Source: CAIUPE01 sp037131735 (lineage in GTDB: Bacteria > Pseudomonadota > Alphaproteobacteria > Rhizobiales > Beijerinckiaceae). From it: 64,000 bases of DNA. Positions 58,464-64,000 of this stretch are shown one piece after another; the stretch's first letter is position 1; every line of letters begins with the position of its first letter. A program made the position numbers and the translations under genes. The DNA is taken from the NCBI GenBank assembly GCA_037131735.1, contig JBAXQM010000012.1, positions 1-64,000 on the forward strand, written 5' to 3'. Below the pieces are notes generated by a model. The model did not search any database. It was given only the letters and a program-made list of their open reading frames with translations, and had not been told where the DNA came from.

Positions 58464-59911
58464 GATGCGACTCCGATCTTCGGCATTTTCTGTTCAAAAA
58501 TCTCGGCTACACGTAAAGCGGTAAGAGGAGCAAAATGTGTGTTGGCAGGCGTTTGCGGCGCGGGCGACGGAGCTAATACCCCAATCGGCTTTTCATGCGC
58601 ATCGGGGAACAAAGTTACGCCCAGTATGATCGCCTTTTTATTCTCAATTGCGGCATAACGTTCTACTGCAACATTTGTAATACGCTCTTGAATAATACCT
58701 TTTTGCAAAGCCGCGACCACACCGCCATCTTTTTCGATGGCCTGAAATTCAGTCCACGCCTTTTCAATCAAAGCATCGGTCAAAGCCTCATAACCACCGG
58801 CGCCGGCGGCCGGATCAGCAACAGTTGAGAGATGAGATTCTTGCGCGAATACCAATTGCGTATTGCGTGCCAAACGTCGTGCAAAGGGATCAGCGAGGCC
58901 GATGGCAGACGTGAAAGGTAAAATAGAAATTGCATTGGCACCACCAATAGCGGCAGCAAAACAACCCATCCCATTGCGCAACACATTCATCCACGGATCT
59001 CGCGTTGTAAGCATGCGCGATGCGGTTTCCGATGTAATAAAAATCGGCTTCGGTTCAAGCCCACATTGCGCCTCAATACTCGCCCAGAGGCGGCGCAAGG
59101 CACGGTGCTTCACAATTGAAAGGAATTGATCCGCATCACTCGCAAGACGAAATTCGATCATCGCGCGTGCGTCATCAAGTGCAATGCCCGACGCTTCAAG
59201 TCCGCGCAGATAGAAGAGCGCACATGACACCACGAAACCAAGCTCTTGCGCTTCCGATCCCCCCGCTGCATGCACTACACGCCCATCAGCGGCGATGAAC
59301 GGGCCTTTGAATCCTTGGGCAATGAGATCATTCACCGCGGCAGAAACATTTTTTGCAATCTGCGCGCCATCACCATGAAGTGCGCCGATACGCGCGCCGG
59401 TGCCGATGGGATTTAATCCAAAGCGCACACGCAATGTGTTTGCGGGAAAGCCGAGCGCCTTGCTTGCATCAGCAAAAGCATGCGCCGCGTCGCGTCCGCG
59501 CGGTCCACAATCAAGCGCAATATCGATACCCGCATCAAGGTAAACGCCTTTGAGCGTATCGGCGACTGATTCTGCTTTCGTGTCTATGCCGAAACTCTGC
59601 GCGCCAAGCGAGTCTTTGAAGACAAGCGTGAGGCCATTGGCGCCGTTTTCGAGATCCGTGAGTGCTTGCTTATTCGCACGCGCGACATCGGGATCATCAA
59701 CACGTTGCATAATCGCCCACGGCGCACCGGCGGCCCGGCCAATGATCGGCGCGCGGCCTTCAGCTTTGGCATAGATCGGTTCGATGCGAATGCCGTCGGC
59801 CGTTTTAGCGGTCAGGACCTCGTCGAAATCTGCGCCCTTCAACACAGCTTCGGCGAGCTTTCGCCACTGGGCTAGATCGGTCACCGTCGGTTCATCAAAA
59901 TGCATCGCCAT
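58460..59911 (-). CDS. Methylmalonyl-CoA mutase, small subunit
   Basis: A 483-residue homologue of the catalytic barrel without the cobalamin-binding domain and without its axial His, as usual for the beta (MutA) subunit; shorter than the 610-640 residues of typical small subunits, mainly because it stops before the B12-like domain remnant. ATRDPWMNVLRNGMGCFAA-type segment (TTRDPWMNVLRNGMGCF here) is typical. Translationally coupled to the large subunit by a 4-base overlap. It stabilises the alpha-beta heterodimer and is not itself catalytic. Confidence 0.9.
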   Translation of the reverse strand: MAMHFDEPTVTDLAQWRKLAEAVLKGADFDEVLTAKTADGIRIEPIYAKAEGRAPIIGRAAGAPWAIMQRVDDPDVARANKQALTDLENGANGLTLVFKDSLGAQSFGIDTKAESVADTLKGVYLDAGIDIALDCGPRGRDAAHAFADASKALGFPANTLRVRFGLNPIGTGARIGALHGDGAQIAKNVSAAVNDLIAQGFKGPFIAADGRVVHAAGGSEAQELGFVVSCALFYLRGLEASGIALDDARAMIEFRLASDADQFLSIVKHRALRRLWASIEAQCGLEPKPIFITSETASRMLTTRDPWMNVLRNGMGCFAAAIGGANAISILPFTSAIGLADPFARRLARNTQLVFAQESHLSTVADPAAGAGGYEALTDALIEKAWTEFQAIEKDGGVVAALQKGIIQERITNVAVERYAAIENKKAIILGVTLFPDAHEKPIGVLAPSPAPQTPANTHFAPLTALRVAEIFEQKMPKIGVAS

Positions 59912-60063
59912 AAAATACCTAATCTCTTCGTTGACGCATGCCTTTTATCGAAAAACCGGTGTCCCCTTTTTCGAGGCATGCGTTCCCTTATGTCCCGCGT
60001 ACATTGCCACGAAACAGGACTGTGCCGCCACTTCGTCCTTTGGCGGAGATATCAGCGCGCTTT

Positions 60064-62067
60064 TCAGGAATGAGCGAGACGCGGACGGCCCGTGGCCACA
60101 GCGATAATCCGGCTTTCGACGAAAATATCCTGCCCATCGGCAAAAGCGGAAACGTCCTTGCGGTCAAGGGTGATATCAATGTCATCCGCACCAGCCGCTT
60201 CAGCCCGTTTTGCGAGATCAGCCTTAAGGCCAGTGATGGCGGCTGCAGCGGCGGCTTCGAGATCCGTGAAATCATGCTTGTCCGATGGACCATGCACGCG
60301 GAACCGTCCAGGGCCCGGCGAGAGGATCACGCTTTCGCCGGTAATGCGCACATGACCCACGACCGCGCCGAGCGCATTCGCAACATCCGAATGCTCGGGC
60401 AACACCACTTTTGACTCGAGAAGTTTTCCCACCATCGGATAATAAGTCGGCGCAGAGGCCCCCACACCGACAATCGGCAAATTGAAATCGAAGCGAATGG
60501 AGGCGACACCCGATTTCTTCTCCAGCGCAGCCACCATCAAGGGGTGACGGCTTGGATGATCAAGCGTGAAACCATCTTCATCAAGCGCGACATCCACCAA
60601 GGCTTCCGCGGAACGGCGCACGAGCCGTGAGATAATGGCTTCAGCAACCGCTTCCGGTGTTTCAAACAATACTTCGCCCTTCGCGCCACGACGACGCGCC
60701 ATTAATGCGCCCGCGAGACGCGCTGCCGCGCTATCCCAACCGTCATGAATATTCAGAATATGCGCGGCGTCAGAAGGTGTGAGCGATGACATCAACACAA
60801 GACCATTCGTCACGAGGCGATTGAGTGCGCCGCTTTCCGCACGTGTTTCAACAATATCTTCAACAGCTTTTGGTTCTCCCTCGATTTTGTCGAGAAGAGC
60901 CGCTTCAGCCGGAGATAGACCGGCGCGTGCGGCGTCGGTTGCCGGCATCGGCACAACAAAACGCGCGTCACTTGGTCGTGCGACTTCTGCACGCATTTGT
61001 CTTTCAAGCGCGGCATGAACCATGTCGCGATGATCGATGGCTAGAAGACTAATCGGCATCGCACGGCGCGGGCCAAGTTCAAGTGTTACGCGCATGCCTT
61101 CTTCAACAAGACGCACTTCACTGTCGCCCCCCAAACCAATCGTGCGCATCGCGACGGCTTGCACCATGGTTTGATAGGGACCAACGCGGGCCCCCAACGG
61201 ATCAAGGCGCGGCGCGCCATTACGCATCACCGCAATATCAGTTGTTGTGCCGCCAATATCGGAGACGAGCGCATCTTGTGATCCCGTCATAAAGGCCGCG
61301 CCGACAAGTGTTGCGGCCGGACCTGAGAGGATGGTTTCAATCGGCCGCTCACGCGCAACATCCGCAGCAATCAATGCGCCATCACCACGCACCACCATGA
61401 CGGGCGCTTTGATTTTCTGTGCTTCGAGAAACCGTGTCGTTGCGCCGATCAAACCGTCAATGAGCGGGATAAGCCGCGCATTCAAAACGCATGTTAACGC
61501 GCGGCGCGGGCCATCAAGCTGGCTTGTGAGCTCATGACTACATGTCACCGGCAAATGCATGCGCGCACGGATATGATCGCGTACACGAATTTCATGATCG
61601 GGATTGCGCGTTGAGAAATAGCCGGCAACAGCATAACCCGTCACTGTTTTGCCTGCGCCATCAAGCCACGCATCAAGTGCCGCAAGATCAAGACGGTGCG
61701 CTTCATCACCCGTTACATTATGTCCGCCTGCAATACGCACCATCGGATCATTACTAAGCGCAGAGGCGAGACCTTGCCGCTGGATATCATTTTCCGAGAA
61801 TCCAATCATCACAAGGCCGATGCGGCGCTGCTGACCTTCAACAAGCGCATTTGTGGCAAGCGTCGTCGACAGTGAAACGAGTTCGATTGTTGTCGCATCA
61901 ATTTTTGCAGCATCGATCACGCGCGTTACGGCACCGGAAATGCCGATAGCGAGATCATGGCGCGTCGTCAGCGATTTCGCTTTCGCGACCACTTTATTCT
62001 GCTTGTCGTCGAAGAGAACGGCATCCGTATAGGTGCCGCCAGTATCGATGCCGAGAAGAAGCGCCAT
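60064..62067 (-). CDS. Hydantoinase/oxoprolinase family protein (HyuA-like)
   Basis: A 667-residue protein with the HyuA N-terminal GIDTGGTYTDAVLFD and the ASKHA-like GGTTTDIAVMRNG near residue 277, i.e. the hydantoinase A/5-oxoprolinase alpha fold. Members are ATP-dependent hydrolases of hydantoins or 5-oxoproline, or acetone carboxylase beta. HyuA proteins normally need a HyuB partner, and none lies in this window. Followed downstream on the same strand by nothing closely spaced. Substrate unresolved. Confidence 0.82.
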   Translation of the reverse strand: MALLLGIDTGGTYTDAVLFDDKQNKVVAKAKSLTTRHDLAIGISGAVTRVIDAAKIDATTIELVSLSTTLATNALVEGQQRRIGLVMIGFSENDIQRQGLASALSNDPMVRIAGGHNVTGDEAHRLDLAALDAWLDGAGKTVTGYAVAGYFSTRNPDHEIRVRDHIRARMHLPVTCSHELTSQLDGPRRALTCVLNARLIPLIDGLIGATTRFLEAQKIKAPVMVVRGDGALIAADVARERPIETILSGPAATLVGAAFMTGSQDALVSDIGGTTTDIAVMRNGAPRLDPLGARVGPYQTMVQAVAMRTIGLGGDSEVRLVEEGMRVTLELGPRRAMPISLLAIDHRDMVHAALERQMRAEVARPSDARFVVPMPATDAARAGLSPAEAALLDKIEGEPKAVEDIVETRAESGALNRLVTNGLVLMSSLTPSDAAHILNIHDGWDSAAARLAGALMARRRGAKGEVLFETPEAVAEAIISRLVRRSAEALVDVALDEDGFTLDHPSRHPLMVAALEKKSGVASIRFDFNLPIVGVGASAPTYYPMVGKLLESKVVLPEHSDVANALGAVVGHVRITGESVILSPGPGRFRVHGPSDKHDFTDLEAAAAAAITGLKADLAKRAEAAGADDIDITLDRKDVSAFADGQDIFVESRIIAVATGRPRLAHS

Positions 62068-62113
62068 ATGACTCTATTCCAAATTCTACAACTTCAGCGC
62101 TTACGCGATCATC

Positions 62114-62536
62114 TCAACGCCAGATCTGATATTGTTTTTTTCCGTCCGTGATTTCATACCAGTCAGGCTTATCGGCAACATAAATATGTTCGCAGATATA
62201 AAGACCCGTCTTACCATCCAGTGACCCAGCGGTGATCGAAATCGTATCACTATCAAAACGGCGCCAGAAGAGCGCGCTGCCGCAATCCTGGCAAAAGCCA
62301 CGTTCGGCTTTGTCTGACGACTTGAACCATTTCAGGCCTGATGTTTCGAGAAATGTTACGTCAGCACTTTTTGCATTTGATGTCGCAAAGAAGTTACCCG
62401 TCTGCTTGCGGCATTGCGAACAATGACACGCCACGACTTCACGCATTGGTCCATCGACTTTAAACTTAACATGACCACACAAACACCCACCCGTCAGATG
62501 TTTCTGACCTTCCGCCATTGCAATCGAGTCGGACAT
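62114..62536 (-). CDS. GFA family protein
   Basis: A 140-residue protein with zinc-type motifs GGCLCGHVKFKV near residue 16, VACHCSQCRKQTG near 36 and GFCQDCGSALFW near 81, the pattern of the glutathione-dependent formaldehyde-activating (GFA) family. Most members are of unknown function and not true Gfa. GGA is in poor position before the start; an internal Met at residue 7 is possible. It lies 47 bases upstream of the HyuA-like gene on the same strand. Confidence 0.85.
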   Translation of the reverse strand: MSDSIAMAEGQKHLTGGCLCGHVKFKVDGPMREVVACHCSQCRKQTGNFFATSNAKSADVTFLETSGLKWFKSSDKAERGFCQDCGSALFWRRFDSDTISITAGSLDGKTGLYICEHIYVADKPDWYEITDGKKQYQIWR

Positions 62537-62628
62537 AGCGCGCTCCCACGGGTTAAAACCTTTATCCAGATTGCCGGACCTCTTGGCGACTGACTATCGC
62601 GAATAAGACCGTTCAAAGAGAAGTTGCG

Positions 62629-63183
62629 TCATGGCGCCTCAGCGAAGGTCAGCACGGTCTCACCATAATCGCGCGTCTCGAGTGAAGCTATGCCCTCAGG
62701 CAGTACGTCACTCGCCCCGGCTTTTTCTTCGACAATGATGAGCGCGCGCGGTGCCAGCCAGCCGCCCTTCAACGCGCTTTGTACGGCGCGCGCCGCGAGG
62801 CCTTTGCCATAGGGCGGGTCGCAAAAGACAAGCGAGAATTGCTCATGAGGTGGCAGAGGGCCGAGATGCGTCGCATCACGGCGATAGACTTTTGTGATAC
62901 CCGCGACGCCCATCGCATCAATATTTTCTTTGATCGCCCCGCGCGCCGCCGCTGCCTCTTCAACAAATTGGGCGAAAGACGCACCGCGCGAAAGCGCCTC
63001 AAGACCGAGTGCACCGGAACCGGCAAAGAGATCGAGCACGCGCGCATCGGTCACCGGATCATCATAGGCATGCAGGAGCACGTTAAAGAGCGTCTCGCGC
63101 AGGCGATCAGATGTGGGGCGGGTCGCCATACCGGACGGCGCAACCAATGCGCGCCCTTTGAAGCGACCGGCAACAATACGCAT
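62629..63183 (-). CDS. rsmD: 16S rRNA (guanine966-N2)-methyltransferase
   Basis: A 184-residue Rossmann methyltransferase: MRIVAGRFKGRALVAP start, RPTSDRLRETLFNVL near residue 22, SAM site VLDLFAGSGALGLEALSRG near 47 and catalytic DPPYGKG near 120. RsmD methylates G966 in the 30S subunit. It starts 3 bases past the stop of the pseudouridine synthase gene, and the two make a typical alphaproteobacterial pair. Confidence 0.93.
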   Translation of the reverse strand: MRIVAGRFKGRALVAPSGMATRPTSDRLRETLFNVLLHAYDDPVTDARVLDLFAGSGALGLEALSRGASFAQFVEEAAAARGAIKENIDAMGVAGITKVYRRDATHLGPLPPHEQFSLVFCDPPYGKGLAARAVQSALKGGWLAPRALIIVEEKAGASDVLPEGIASLETRDYGETVLTFAEAP

Positions 63184-63186
63184 CGA

Positions 63187-64000
63187 TTACCGACCGCGCG
63201 GAGGACGCGGGCCTTTTGAGCGCGGCGCGCCTTTTCCTTGTGAGGGTCGGCTGTCCCGCCCAGACTCGGACCGCGTTCGTGGTGCGAGTTTTTCAACCGT
63301 CACGCTTTTGCCGCTGCGCGTTTGAATGCGCCCTGCTCGCTCATGCGTGCGTTCGGCATTTTCAGCGCGTGCTTTTTTCGGAGCAAAGCCACGACGAGGC
63401 GCTTTTGGCTTTGAGCGTGTGGCTGACTTCTCTTGCACATCATCCGCGCGCCAGATTTTTTTCTGCACTTCATTGCGATGGGGACGCATTGGCCGCGCGG
63501 GCTTGTCATCCGCACCCGCTTCAGGTGCACGTGTTTCAAAACGTGGCGGACGATCCGGACGATCACCACGCGGGGGCGCCCGATCATCGCGATCAAAGGA
63601 GCGACGTGGGCCGCGATCATCATCACGACGCGGTCCGCGCGTTTGTTCACGGCGATCAGAGCCGCGCGCCTCACGCGGCCGTTCATCGCGTCGCTCGAAT
63701 TTTTTCGGTGCGATGTCCTCGAATTCTTCGTCATAGTTGAAGATCGGACCGTCAAAATCAACGCCCGACGCCGTCACCATTTCTGGTGAAATCTGATGGC
63801 GTAAAAATCCTGTGCGTACTTCTTCAACCGCACCCTCCGCCAATTCACCCAATTGGAACGGGCCAAAGGACACGCGGATCAAGCGGTTAACGGCTAACCC
63901 AAAATGCTCAAGCACACGTTTAACTTCGCGGTTTTTACCTTCGCGCAATCCGAGCGTAAGCCAAACATTGTCGCCTTTTTCGCGGTCAAGGGTCGCTTCA
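63187..64000 (-). CDS. RsuA/RluB family pseudouridine synthase, C-terminal part (gene runs off the window)
   Basis: The frame stays open from the stop at 63187 to the window edge, so the gene is truncated at its 5' end; the apparent start at 63948 is internal. The core end is visible: GLREGKNREVKRVLEHFGL, then VNRLIRVSFGPFQLGEL, typical of RluB/RluE/RsuA-type enzymes. From about 63700 down, a tail of some 150 residues is almost all Arg, Asp, Pro, Gly, Lys and Glu (RG/RD-rich, disordered), common on alphaproteobacterial members and probably RNA-binding. The catalytic Asp lies outside the window. Confidence 0.85.
   Translation of the reverse strand, partial: EATLDREKGDNVWLTLGLREGKNREVKRVLEHFGLAVNRLIRVSFGPFQLGELAEGAVEEVRTGFLRHQISPEMVTASGVDFDGPIFNYDEEFEDIAPKKFERRDERPREARGSDRREQTRGPRRDDDRGPRRSFDRDDRAPPRGDRPDRPPRFETRAPEAGADDKPARPMRPHRNEVQKKIWRADDVQEKSATRSKPKAPRRGFAPKKARAENAERTHERAGRIQTRSGKSVTVEKLAPRTRSESGRDSRPSQGKGAPRSKGPRPPRGR

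Noticed and set aside
1..64000. tRNA, rRNA, CRISPR, prophage or transposon
   Set aside because: None recognised on reading both strands; absence is from inspection only and a tRNAscan or CRISPR search would settle it.

Overview
The window looks like a chromosomal segment of an alphaproteobacterium, most likely a member of the Hyphomicrobiales (Rhizobiales). Supporting signs are a Rhizobium etli-type L-asparaginase with its metal and Ser/Lys residues in place, a SciP-like (DUF1153) protein, a FixK/FNR-type box before a ferredoxin-NADP reductase, split methylmalonyl-CoA mutase, ChaB, and a pseudouridine synthase/rsmD pair at the right edge. I cannot name a species. I see no rRNA, tRNA, CRISPR array, transposase or phage gene.

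Left part (1 to about 11.5 kb): visibly more A+T-rich than the rest, with long intergenic gaps and mostly secreted or membrane proteins of poorly known families: a DUF4344 metallopeptidase-like protein, a bestrophin-like DUF4239 protein, a DUF4424 protein, a PDZ protein with a roughly 100-residue Asp-rich calcium-repeat tail, a cysteine-rich secreted protein and an HdeA-like protein. It ends with cysD-cysNC (sulfate activation to PAPS) and a sulfotransferase. This has the look of an accessory island.

Middle part I (11.6 to 24.5 kb): feoB with a small Cys-rich partner, a TraR/DksA zinc-finger protein, an SDR, a ribosome hibernation-factor/cold-shock fusion, an Mg2+-type P-ATPase, sulfoacetaldehyde acetyltransferase (xsc) with its own terminator, a glycosyltransferase/acyltransferase pair, a histone-deacetylase-like protein and a PfkB kinase. 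Middle part II (24.6 to 36.4 kb) is the most interesting region. It is a sugar-type ABC uptake and catabolic locus: a Tat-dependent binding protein, two permeases, an MsmX/UgpC-type ATPase, a BtpA/SgcQ protein, an M42 FrvX/SgcX metallopeptidase, a ribokinase-like kinase, a RbsD/FucU mutarotase, a xylose-isomerase-like TIM barrel, a SIS-domain phosphohexuloisomerase-like protein and a GabD-like aldehyde dehydrogenase. The parts suggest uptake, hydrolysis or mutarotation, isomerisation, phosphorylation, cleavage and aldehyde oxidation, but the substrate is unknown and no regulator lies nearby.

Right part (36.4 to 64 kb): fpr with two candidate operators, ChaB, an amidase, a Sel1-repeat protein, a gamma-glutamyltransferase, a TauE/SafE exporter and a GT39 transferase. 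Then comes a probable gamma-glutamylation route for an amine or amino alcohol (APC permease, glutamine-synthetase-like ligase, aldehyde and alcohol dehydrogenases), with a telomere-like TTTAGGG heptamer inverted repeat inside it. After it come cysQ, a MogA-like gene, ugd, asparaginase, a DUF900 lipoprotein hydrolase, methylmalonyl-CoA mutase, a hydantoinase/oxoprolinase-family protein, a GFA protein, rsmD and a truncated pseudouridine synthase gene.
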